A program made the position numbers and the translations under genes. The notes below the pieces were generated by a model. That model did not search any database and had not been told where the DNA came from. It worked only from the letters and a program-made list of their open reading frames with translations. This document shows, in pieces, positions 1-9,811 of a DNA stretch of 59,164 nt. The DNA comes from Neocallimastix lanati (nom. inval.). Taxonomy: Eukaryota > Neocallimastigomycota > Neocallimastigomycetes > Neocallimastigales > Neocallimastigaceae. Position 1 is the stretch's first letter; each line of letters starts with the position of its first letter. The stretch covers positions 1 to 59,164 of the forward strand of contig JACVTC010000288.1 in assembly GCA_016946835.1 (NCBI GenBank), in the 5' to 3' direction.

Positions 1-37
1 AAAAAAAGTGGACAAAAGTATTTTAATGGTTTCTTCA

Positions 38-70
<33 letters not shown>

Positions 71-1892
71 TATTGAATTCTTTAATTAACTTTTTTTCCT
101 CTGTAGCTGGTAAAAAAAAAATATTCTATTTATTAAAAAAAGTGGACAAAAGTATTTTGATGGTTTCTTCATAATTTTTTTTAACTCTATTTTAAAAAAT
201 TATTGAATTCTTTAATTAACTTTTTTTCTCTGTAGCTGGTAAAAAAAAAAATATTCTATGGATTAAAAAAAGTGGACAAAAGTATTTTGATGGTTTCTTC
301 ATAATTTTTTTTTATTCTATTTTAAAAAATTATTGAATTCTTTAATTAACTTTTTTTCTCTGTAGCTGGTAAAAAAAAAAATATTCTATGGATTAAAAAA
401 AGTGGACAAAAGTATTTTGATGGTTTCTTCATAATTTTTTTTTTTTTAATTCTATTTTAAAAAATTATTGAATTCTTTAATTAACTTTTTTTCCTCTGTA
501 GCTGGTAAAAAAAAATATTCTATGGATTAAAAAAAGTGCACAAAAGTATTTTAATGGTTTCTTCATTATTTTTTTTTTTTTTTTAATTCTATTTTAAAAA
601 ATAATTGAATTCTTTAATTAACTTTTTTTCTTCTGTAACTGGTAAAAAAAAATATTCTATGGATTAAAAAAGTGGACAAAAGTATTTTGATGGTTTCTTC
701 ATAATTTTTTTTTAACTCTATTTTAAAAAATTATTGAATTTTTAATTAACTTTTTTCATCTGTAGCTGGTAAAAAAAAAATATTGTATGATTAAAAAAAG
801 TGGACAAAAGTATTTTGATGGTTTCTTCATAATTTTTTTTTAACTCTATTTTAAAAAATTATTGAATTCTTTAATTAACTTTTTTTCTTCTGTAGCTGGT
901 AAAAAAAAAAATATTCTATGGATTAAAAAAAGTGGACAAAAGTATTTTGATGGTTTCTTTATAATTTTTTTTTTTTTTTTTTTTTAACTCTATTTTAAAA
1001 ATTATTGAATTCTTTAATTAACTTTTTTCTTCTGTAGCTGGTAAAAAAAAAATATTCTATGGATTAAAAAAAGTGGACAAAAGTATTTTGATGGTTTCTT
1101 CATAATTTTTTTTAACTCTATTTTAAAAAATTATTGTATTCTTTAATTAACTTTTTTTCTTCTGTAACTGGTAAAAAAAAAAATATTCTATGGATTAAAA
1201 AAAGTGGACAAAAGTATTTTGATGGTTTCTTCATAATTTTTTTTAATTCTATTTTAAAAAATTATTGAATTCTTTAATTAACTTTTTTTTCTTCTGTAGC
1301 TGGTAAAAAAAAAAAATATTCTATGGATTAAAAAAAGTGGACAAAAGTATTTTTATGGTTTTTTCATAATTTTTTTTACTCTATTTTTAAAAAATTATTG
1401 AATTCTTTAATTAACTTTTTTTCTTCTGTAGCTGGTAAAAAAAAAAAATATTCTATGGATTAAAAAAAGTGGACAAAATTATTTTTATGGTTTTTTCATA
1501 ATTTTTTTTATAACTCTATTTTAAAAAATTATTGAATTCTTTAATTAACTTTTTTTCTTCTGTAACTGGTAAAAAAAAAATATTCTATGGATTTAAAAAA
1601 GTGGAACAAAATTATTTTTATGGTTTTTTCATAATTTTTTTAACTCTTATTTTAAAAAATTATTGAATTCTTTAATTAACATTTTTTTCTTCTGTAGCTG
1701 GTAAAAAAAATATTCTATGGATTATAAAAAGTGAACAAAAGTATTTTGATGGTTTCTTCATAATTTTTTTTTATTTTTATTTTAAAAAATTATTGAATTC
1801 TTTAATTAACTTTTTTTCTTCTGTAGCTGGTAAAAAAAAATATTTATGGATTATAAAAAGTGGACAAAAGTATTTTGATGGTTTCTTCATAA

Positions 1893-1923
<31 letters not shown>

Positions 1924-2035
1924 TTTTAAAATTATAGAATTCTTTAATTACTTTTTTTCTTCTGTAGCTGGTAAAAAAAAAATATTCTATGGATTAAAAA
2001 AAGTGGACAAAAGTATTTTGATGGTTTCTTCATAA

Positions 2036-2068
<33 letters not shown>

Positions 2069-2740
2069 TTTTTAAAAATTATAGAATTCTTTAATTAACT
2101 TTTTTTCTTCTGTAGCTGGTAAAAAAAAAAATATTCTATGGATTTAAAAAAAGTGGACAAAAGTATTTTGATGGTTTCTTTATAATTTTTTTTTTTTTTT
2201 TTTTTAACTCTATTTTAAAAAATTATTGAATTCTTTAATTAACTTTTTTTCTTCTGTAGCTGGTAAAAAAAAAAAAATATTCTATGGATTAAAAAGAGTG
2301 GACAAAACTATTTTGATAGTTTCTTCATAATTTTTTTTAACTCTATTTTAAAAAATTATTGAATTCTTTAATTAACTTTTTTTCTTCTGTAGCTGGTAAA
2401 AAAAAAAATATTCTATTTATTAAAAAAAAGTGGACAAAAGTATTTTGATGGTTTCTTCATAATTTTTTTTGACTCTATTTTAAAAAATTATTGAATTCTT
2501 TAATTAACTTTTTTTCTTCTGTAGCTGGTAAAAAAAAAAAATATTCTATGGATTAAAAAAAGTGGACAAAAGTATTTTGATGGTTTCTTCATAATTTTTT
2601 TTAACTCTATTTAAAAAATTATTGAATTTTTTAATTAACTTTTTTTCTTCTGTAGCTAGTAAAAAAAAAATATTCTATGGATTAAAAAAAGTGGACAAAA
2701 GTATTTTGATGGTTTCTTCATAATTTTTTTTATTTTTAAC
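1..2740. repeat. ~134-bp satellite array, 21 copies
   Basis: Twenty-one head-to-tail copies of a unit of about 134 bp start at the window edge, so the array continues to the left. Each unit has a conserved core (AGTGGACAAAAGTATTTT, GATGGTTTCTTCATAA), a poly-T of very variable length, then TTATTGAATTCTTTAATTAA, a T-rich tract ending CTTCTGTAGCTGG, a poly-A and ATTCTATGGATT. Variants cluster by position: CTCTG forms in the first copies, CTTCTG forms later. This suggests local homogenisation by unequal exchange. No reading frame crosses the units. The array ends within a unit near 2740. It could be subtelomeric or pericentromeric, but the window does not show which. Confidence 0.95.
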
Positions 2741-2935
2741 TACTAAAAAGGTAAAAAATTCTTTCAATTAATTCTATTCATTATTTTAATGTAACCTTTA
2801 TCACCGTTATATATAAATATTTATATTTAAATATTTTTTTTTTTTTTCTTTTTAATGTTTAAAAAATAAAACATTTATTTATTTCTATTATTTCTATTAT
2901 TTCTATTATTTCTATTATTTCTATTTATTTTGTTC

Positions 2936-2985
<50 letters not shown>

Positions 2986-3451
2986 TTTAACTTTATTATT
3001 ACTTATAATTTCACATTAATGAATATCATTAATTTAAAATAATAAAATTATTTTATAATAATAATACTAATAAAAGTATTTATAAATAAAAAAAAAAAAA
3101 TTTTTTTTTTTTTTAAAATTTATATATAAATATATTTATATTTTTTTACTTTTTATTAATTTTTATATCAATTTTTTTATTTTATTTTTTTTATTTTTAT
3201 TTTATTTTATTTTTTTTTATTCTTTTTAAATTTCATATATTCTATTTTTTTAATAATACTTTTTATTATAAAAATATATATCTTTTTTTTTTTTTTATCA
3301 TAAATATAAAAATAAAAATTTATATTTACTAGGTTCAATTTCTTTTATAATTATTATTAAAATATTTAAATTTTTGAAATTTTTTTAAAAAAAAAAAAAA
3401 ATAAAATAAAAAATAAAAAATAAAAAAAATTATTAATTATTATTATCATTA
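2741..3451. other. AT-rich intergenic stretch
   Basis: No gene is visible. It holds a short TTTCTATTA tandem run (about 2880-2925), a poly-T of about 40 bases (2940-2981) and further A/T homopolymers next to the 3' end of the following minus-strand gene. Confidence 0.7.
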
Positions 3452-5722
3452 TTATAATTTTTTTGATGGACCTTCTATTTCATTATCATTTATTTTCATT
3501 TCAATTCTACAAGTTTTTTTCCAAAAGGCAATACCATAATTTATAAATGTTGAATAGCCATTCTTTTCATGTTTCATTTTATATTTTTTTTCTATAATTT
3601 GATTTATAGCATTTTCACATTCTTTATGAAGTAAATTGTCATCACAATTTTCTGATTTACATGTTTTAACCTCAATTAAAATGTATTCTTTTTCTTTATT
3701 TCTATTAGGAAAACCAAAGTCATATCTACCTGATCCACTGTTCTCTTCTGCACTTAGGCCGTAAATTTTACAAAATATAAATATTTGCATTAACAATACT
3801 TGATAAACATTTTCATAATCTTTTTCATTGGCAAACAGATGATATTGACTTAAACATGTTAAATAATCATTTAAATTTGAATTTATTGTATCTATGTCTT
3901 TATTAAAAAGGCCATTAATAAAATTATTTAAATAGTTATTATCCTTTATTTCATTTTTTAAACTCTCTTTCAATTTTGCTATAAAACAATTAAAAATTTC
4001 ATTATTAGGAATTTTAATATAATACATATTATTATAGAGGTGCTTATTCAATTGATTATTTTTATATTTTTTAATTAAATCTTCATTTACATCATTTTCA
4101 TTTAATTTGGATTCACCTAGTAATAATTTAATTATTTGATCATCCATTTCTTTTATATTTTGTTTATATCCCTCTTTATCGGATAGAGTGATATATCCTG
4201 AATGTAATAAAACCGTCCATACTTCATCTTTTAAATAATTTTTTTTTAACGTTAATATTTCTTTTATTTCTACAATAATTACATTACCATACAATAGACT
4301 TAGGAAATCTTTTTTAAAGGAAAATTCATTTTCTTTAATAATTTTATTTAGAACGGTATCACTCTCAGAATTAAACCAATAATTTTTAAATAAATGATCG
4401 TCTTTCTTATTTTTATTATTACTAATAAATTTCATTATTGAATATGGATTATACAAATTCTTAATCATACGATTACCATAACCACAAGAATAGCCATTAT
4501 ATTCTTTTTGAATTTTATTTTCTTCTTCTAAAGGAATTTCAAAATGGGATAAATTTTTTTTTAACTCGCTTTCTGTAAATCCATAACAATCATAAAATAA
4601 ATGATCAGAAAGAAGGGTATGTTCATGGATATTATTAAGTCCTGAATAAAAGGTTTTTAATTCTAAACCTAAGCATCCTGTAATTATTCCGAAATATAAA
4701 TATTCATTTCCTTTAAAAATATTTGAAAAAAAAGATCTAACAATACCAATAAACATTTCATAATATCCATTTTCAAAAGAATTAATAAGAATTTTATCAT
4801 ATTCATCAATTAAAACAATACATTTTCTTTTGTAAAATTTTTCTTCGATTAAACATTGACATAAAAAATGAATAGATTCGTTTAATTTATTCATATCTTC
4901 TTCTTCATTTTCTATTTTATTCCATACTTCTTGGTCTGACGTATCTAATTTTTTAAAATCAATCTTTTCTCGTTGATATTTAAATTGAGAAGATATTTTA
5001 GATTTAAGATACATGATAGCTGATTCATAAGTTTTTGATTCGTTATCATTAAAATTTAAATATATTACGGGATATTTGTGAAATTCTCTCATATTTTTTC
5101 TATCTTTTGAAACTTCTAATCCATCAAATACGTCATTTCCTTTACTATCTCCTTTAGTACGTTTTTCAAAGAATTTTTGAATCATTTTTAAATTTAAACT
5201 TTTTCCAAACCTTCTTGGCCGTGTTATTAAATATACAGCATTTCCTTCTTTAATTAATTTATTTATCATTCTAGTTTTATCAATAAAATAATATCCTTTT
5301 TCATACAAGTCATCATAATTTTCACCACTATATACTTTAGTTGCCATTTCTTTTCTTTTGAATTTATTTCCATAATTTATTTCGTAAATCACTGCACATT
5401 TCTTTCCACAAATAGATATTCCAAATTTAATGATCTTATCGTATATATTTTTTAATTCTTTGCCATTAAATAGAAATTTCTCATTGTCATCCAATGCTTG
5501 AATACAGCCTTCTTTGATTTCATCTTCTTCCGTTACAATGTTTATAGTAATGTAAAATATTTTAGATAAATCTGGATTAAATTGATTATTTTTTTTATTA
5601 CTTTCATTAGAATTATTTGAATTTGAATTATTATTATTGTCACAATTATTATTTAACCTATCTAAATAATCTTTATGGACATATAATAATTCACGAATAT
5701 TATTTTTTTCATCATATTTATT
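3452..5722 (-). CDS. AAA-ATPase-like / PD-(D/E)XK nuclease protein, intact module 2 (plus tail of module 1)
   Basis: This is a continuous open frame, minus strand, from just below a stop at 5723-5725 to 3452. From the ATG at 5347 it encodes a full AAA-ATPase-like domain (PF09820 type) followed by a PD-(D/E)XK nuclease domain (PF08011/DUF1703 type). Visible motifs are the family P-loop RPRRFGKS (about 5199-5222), Walker B LIDEYD (DEYD at 4796-4807), TGCLGLEL, and the nuclease core GRYDFGF (Asp at 3719-3721) with IEVKT (Glu at 3671-3673, Lys at 3665-3667). All key residues are present. No ATG lies upstream of 5347 in this frame. The codons from 5722 to about 5350 nevertheless read as the second half of another nuclease domain (QALDDN..., IIKFGISICGKKC). 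They therefore look like the tail of the upstream module, joined in frame. The biochemical role of this family in fungi is not established. It resembles bacterial proteins and may be of transferred origin. Confidence 0.85.
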   Translation of the reverse strand, partial: NKYDEKNNIRELLYVHKDYLDRLNNNCDNNNNSNSNNSNESNKKNNQFNPDLSKIFYITINIVTEEDEIKEGCIQALDDNEKFLFNGKELKNIYDKIIKFGISICGKKCAVIYEINYGNKFKRKEMATKVYSGENYDDLYEKGYYFIDKTRMINKLIKEGNAVYLITRPRRFGKSLNLKMIQKFFEKRTKGDSKGNDVFDGLEVSKDRKNMREFHKYPVIYLNFNDNESKTYESAIMYLKSKISSQFKYQREKIDFKKLDTSDQEVWNKIENEEEDMNKLNESIHFLCQCLIEEKFYKRKCIVLIDEYDKILINSFENGYYEMFIGIVRSFFSNIFKGNEYLYFGIITGCLGLELKTFYSGLNNIHEHTLLSDHLFYDCYGFTESELKKNLSHFEIPLEEENKIQKEYNGYSCGYGNRMIKNLYNPYSIMKFISNNKNKKDDHLFKNYWFNSESDTVLNKIIKENEFSFKKDFLSLLYGNVIIVEIKEILTLKKNYLKDEVWTVLLHSGYITLSDKEGYKQNIKEMDDQIIKLLLGESKLNENDVNEDLIKKYKNNQLNKHLYNNMYYIKIPNNEIFNCFIAKLKESLKNEIKDNNYLNNFINGLFNKDIDTINSNLNDYLTCLSQYHLFANEKDYENVYQVLLMQIFIFCKIYGLSAEENSGSGRYDFGFPNRNKEKEYILIEVKTCKSENCDDNLLHKECENAINQIIEKKYKMKHEKNGYSTFINYGIAFWKKTCRIEMKINDNEIEGPSKKL

Positions 5723-6367
5723 TTAATAACAATTACATATTCATTATTCAAACTTAAAAGTGAGTAAATTAGAGCGTACCATTTGTTTAAGTTTTCATTT
5801 CGGGAATAATTTTTTTTGTTTATTGAATTTTCAAGGAATTCTTGAATTTTTTCTTCATCATAATTTTTAATAAATAAATCAATAATTTCACTATATTTAG
5901 AATTATTATATAAATTATCTTTCCAATAAGAAAATTTTATTTTAAAAAATTCTTTAATTTCTTTATTTTTTATTTTTAATTCATTATTATCAACAATTAG
6001 ATAACCAAATTTAATAAATAAAGTCCAAATGATATCTCGGTTGTTATTTATATATTCTTTTTTTAACATTTCAAATTCTAATAATTTGGGAATTGACTTT
6101 TCAATAAATCCATTTTGTAAAAGGTAATCTATATCTTTAATCATAATATAATCAAAATCATTGTTAAATATTATTTCAAGAAATTTATTTTTTTGTGATA
6201 AAAAAAAATTATCATTATCATTATCATTATTTTTTGATTCTATCAATTTTTGTGAAGAAAGAAATTTTTTAATAGAATTTATTATACAAAATAAATCATA
6301 ATATTTAACTATATTACTATTATTATTATTATTATTATTACTATTATTATTATTATTATTATTATTA

Positions 6368-6435
<68 letters not shown>

Positions 6436-7428
6436 ATTATAAGTCAAAGATGTTGAAATAATAATATTTACTTTATTTGCATGATTGTTATAGGTTGGAT
6501 TTATAGATGAATTATCACTTGTATTAATATTACAATAGTTCTCAAATTCTTCACTTTTATTTTCAAGTTTGAATTCAAACAAAAGTTTTTGCAATTCTAA
6601 ATCTGTTACACTAAAATATTTATTATATTTATTGTTAGCTAAAAGGTAATCAAATGAATCAAATGGCTTAAAAAATTGTACTTCAATTTTACCAGTAATG
6701 AATGATTTAAATATATATCTTTTTTTTTTAAATATATTTGTTAATAAATTCTGATGAAAAGAATATAAATCATTAAAAAAAGGAGTATTTAATGAATTAA
6801 GAATAAGTGAATCATAATTGTCTATTAATAATATAATTTTCTTTTTGAATGTATTATACAACCAATTACATAAAATACCAATTGAAACTTTTAAATCATA
6901 AATATTTGCTTTACAATTTTTAAATTTTTTTATCATTTCTTTTTCATAGTCGGATAAATTTTCATTTTTAATGTTCCCGTAATAGCTATACAATTTTTGG
7001 ACAAAACGTTTAAAATTTTCAATTGTTTCATCAAAGCTTTTTTTTAAATAAATATCATCAAAATTAATATAAACTACTGGAAATTTTCCTTGATAAAGAT
7101 CAATATAACTTTCACCATCTTTAGTTTCTTTAGCTATGTTTAAATTTTCAAAAAATTTTTTGTTTTCATTGTTATTTTCGTCTTTGTAATTCATTTCAAA
7201 AAAATAACGAAACATATTTAGATTAACAGTCTTTCCATATCCAGAGGGTGTGATAACACGTATTATTGAAGATTTGTCCTCTATAAAATCCTTAATTAGC
7301 AATGTTTTATCAATATAAAAATTAGAACATAAAAATTTTTTTATTAACTCGTTTTCATCAATTATCTTTCTCTTTTTTTCATTATTTTCTGATATAAAAT
7401 CATTTTCATTTTCATTTGATCGTTTCAT
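5662..7428 (-). CDS. AAA-ATPase-like / PD-(D/E)XK nuclease protein, degenerate module 1
   Basis: This 588-residue frame starts at the ATG at 7426-7428. It has an AAA-ATPase-like domain of the same family as the neighbouring module: YIDKTLLIKDFI, a P-loop TPSGYGKT (residues 60-67) where the family usually has RPRRFGKS, and a Walker B LLIDNYD (about 200-206) with Asn where the intact module has Glu. A poly-Asn tract encoded by (ATT)n on the plus strand (about 6310-6435) interrupts the middle. The frame reaches the start of the nuclease domain and then runs out of frame near 5722. The overlapping frame continues the homology with KYD in place of RYD, and with INIVT (5534-5545) where the intact copy has IEVKT, so Glu and Lys are lost. 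Most likely this is the N-terminal half of one two-module gene (3452-7428) broken by a single-base indel in an A-run, or by a sequencing error there. Confidence 0.8.
6310..6435. repeat. (ATT)n trinucleotide repeat encoding poly-Asn
   Basis: An almost pure ATT/TTA trinucleotide run lies inside module 1 of the nuclease gene. On the minus strand it reads as AAT codons, giving more than 30 Asn interrupted by Ser. It stays in frame, consistent with tolerance of trinucleotide slippage within coding sequence. Confidence 0.9.
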
Positions 7429-8100
<672 letters not shown>

Positions 8101-9001
8101 TGCTATGGTTCAGGTTAATATTAGAATTTTTTATTTATTTTATTTATTTATTTTTTTTTTTTTTTTTTTTTTCTATTAAAGTCTACATTTTAATTATTGA
8201 AAAACTTTACCTATCTATAATATTTGAAAAAAAAAATAAATAAATAAATAAATATGTAAAGTCTTTCTACATTTATCATCATTTCATATCATTATAATAA
8301 AAATAATAATAATAATAATCTTCTATTACTAATTATTTATAATTTTATATTAAATTAAATTAACTAATTCATAATTATTTGATGTTAATAAATTTTGTTT
8401 ATATTATATAATTATATATTATTTATTTCATATAATAACTAAAACTAAATTATTTAAAATATATACCAAAAAGAAACAAAAAAAAAAAAAATTAAAAAAG
8501 ATTTTACAGAAAAATTAAAGTTATTTTTAATCTAGAAAATTAATAATAATATTCTTTTTTTTTTTTTATATAAAATAATTTTTTAAAAACTATTAATATC
8601 ATTTAATATTTATTATTAATCAATTCAGATTTTGATATTTTTGTTTGGAGGAGAATGGAATAAAAAATTTTTATTATATAATAATAATATATTTAAAAAT
8701 AAAAATATTAATATTAATATTGATGATAATAAACATTTTAATAAAAATACTAAAAATTCAAAGTTATAATATAGATATTTTATATTAATAATAATAATAA
8801 AAAATATAGAATTATAGATACTACTTTAATCACTTTTTTTAATAAAAATATATAGAGAAAAAAAATATATATTTATAAAAAATTTTTTTTTATTATAGAA
8901 AATATAGTAAGGTAATATTAAGTAAAGAATAATATAATGGATTCTTAAAAGTTTAAGTTGAAAATTCTAGATTAATCATCCATTATATATTCGTTCTTTA
9001 C

Positions 9002-9003
<2 letters not shown>
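8101..9003 (+). mobile_element. Solo LTR, family G (copy 1)
   Basis: This ~903-bp segment starts TGCTATGGTTCAGG and ends CGTTCTTTACCA. It matches the reverse complement of 22024-22931 along its whole length: the TATGGTT start, the GTCTACATTTTAATTATTG and ACTTTAC blocks, AATATTGAT..AATAAACA, and the AAGTAAAGAATAATATAATGG end. Two dispersed copies with TG...CA ends and no coding content indicate a solo LTR. Copy 2 contains an internal ~71-bp tandem duplication that this copy lacks. Confidence 0.75.
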
Positions 9004-9045
<42 letters not shown>

Positions 9046-9104
9046 AAGATTATTTATTTAAAAAAAAAAAATTTTTTTTTGTTTTAACAATGGCTTTGCT
9101 TTTG
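9004..9104. repeat. Poly-A tract and first copy of a flanking direct repeat
   Basis: A poly-A of about 40 bases is followed by AAAGATTATTTATTTAAAAA, then a T-run and GTTTTAAC. The same arrangement recurs at about 9323-9370, on the other side of the GC-rich island, making a direct repeat of about 45 bp. Confidence 0.7.
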
Positions 9105-9215
9105 CGTAGGCCTAATCGGATAATAAAATAAAGGGGACACGGCGGTCAGACTTTTCTAATCTTTGAAGATTGCTGGGTGGTTTTAAGTCCCCGCTGCCGC
9201 CGCCGTTGAGTATTT
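9105..9215. other. GC-rich island, possible ncRNA or SINE-like module
   Basis: About 110 bp of strikingly GC-rich sequence stand in DNA that is otherwise nearly all A/T: GTAGGCCTAATCGG, GGGGACACGGCGGTCAG, AATCTTTGAAGATT (a near-perfect palindrome) and AGTCCCCGCTGCCGCCGCCG. GGGGAC can pair with GTCCCC and CGGCGG with CCGCCG. The order of these arms does not allow one simple nested hairpin. No reading frame of note. Bracketed by direct repeats and long poly-A tracts. A Pol III transcript, SINE-like insertion or transposon end are possible. I could not identify it. Confidence 0.4.
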
Positions 9216-9369
9216 TCTAATTTTTTTTTTTCTTATAATTTTTTTTTTTTTAATAATTTAAATTTATAATCATTTCTAATAATAATAAAAAAAAAAAAAA
9301 AAAAATTAGTTAAAAAAAAAAAAAAAGATTATTTATTTAAAAAAAATTTTTTTTCTTATTTGTTTTAAC

Positions 9370-9426
<57 letters not shown>

Positions 9427-9484
9427 AGGTTTCAATTAATTTCTTATGGATACTAAAAAAAACAAATCAAAATAAAATACGCAA
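9216..9484. repeat. T-runs, second flanking direct repeat and poly-A tract
   Basis: T-runs and A-runs follow the GC island. The second copy of the direct repeat lies at about 9323-9370, followed by a poly-A of about 50 bases (9371-9421). A TTTT on the minus strand at 9474-9477 can serve as the Pol III terminator for the adjacent tRNA-Thr gene. Confidence 0.7.
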
Positions 9485-9557
9485 TGCCTATTGACGGAAT
9501 CGAACCACCGACCTTCGCTTTACAAGAGCGACGCTCTACCACTAAGCCAAACAGGCA
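9485..9557 (-). tRNA. tRNA-Thr (anticodon TGT)
   Basis: A full cloverleaf can be folded on the minus strand. The 7-bp acceptor is TGCCTGT/ATAGGCA with one G-T pair. The D-arm holds GGCT and AGTGGTAGAGC (A box), and the anticodon arm is TCGCT-CTTGTAA-AGCGA with anticodon TGT (reads ACA, Thr). The T-arm is GGTGG-TTCGATT-CCGTC (B box) with two wobble pairs. The length is 73 nt, without intron and without encoded CCA. A TTTT terminator lies 7 bp downstream. Ten bp upstream of the 5' end the LTR stack begins, which is the expected position for a Ty3-type integration site. Confidence 0.95.
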
Positions 9558-9567
9558 TTTGCTTGGT

Positions 9568-9787
9568 CAATTGATACGATACCACTATAAAAATAAGATT
9601 TAGGTAAGAAATTTAGGTTAGAAATATTGTATAAATATTATTGGTTATAATAATTAAAATAATTTATATATAGTTAATTCAAATAATTATTTTTAAAAGC
9701 ATGGTTAATTCTTTTGTCATAATTAAAATAGATAAATTATATTATTAATGATTCTATTATTATGATAATAAATTAATTCATCATTAT
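9568..9787 (+). mobile_element. Truncated LTR, family A (A1)
   Basis: It starts TGATACGATACC and is identical by eye to the first 220 bp of the full LTR at 14400-15057, including the CAAT just outside the start. A TATAAAAATA box lies about 14 bp inside the LTR and is conserved in the diverged copy at 20765. The match stops abruptly at ATTCATCATTAT, where pol sequence begins. Confidence 0.85.
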
Positions 9788-9811
9788 ATATTAGCTTTAA
9801 AAACCGACGAA

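Noticed and set aside
1-2740. Possible repeat-protein gene or CRISPR array
   Set aside because: Units differ by single-base homopolymer changes that destroy any frame, and there are no unique spacers. It is a satellite.
5348-5494. Start of the module 2 gene at 5494
   Set aside because: The codon there is TTG and the sequence continues a nuclease domain from upstream. The only plausible separate start is the ATG at 5347.
9150-9195. tRNA-derived B-box in the GC island (GGTTTTAAGTCC)
   Set aside because: Only loosely like GGTTCRANNC, no matching acceptor or anticodon arms, and no A box at the right distance.
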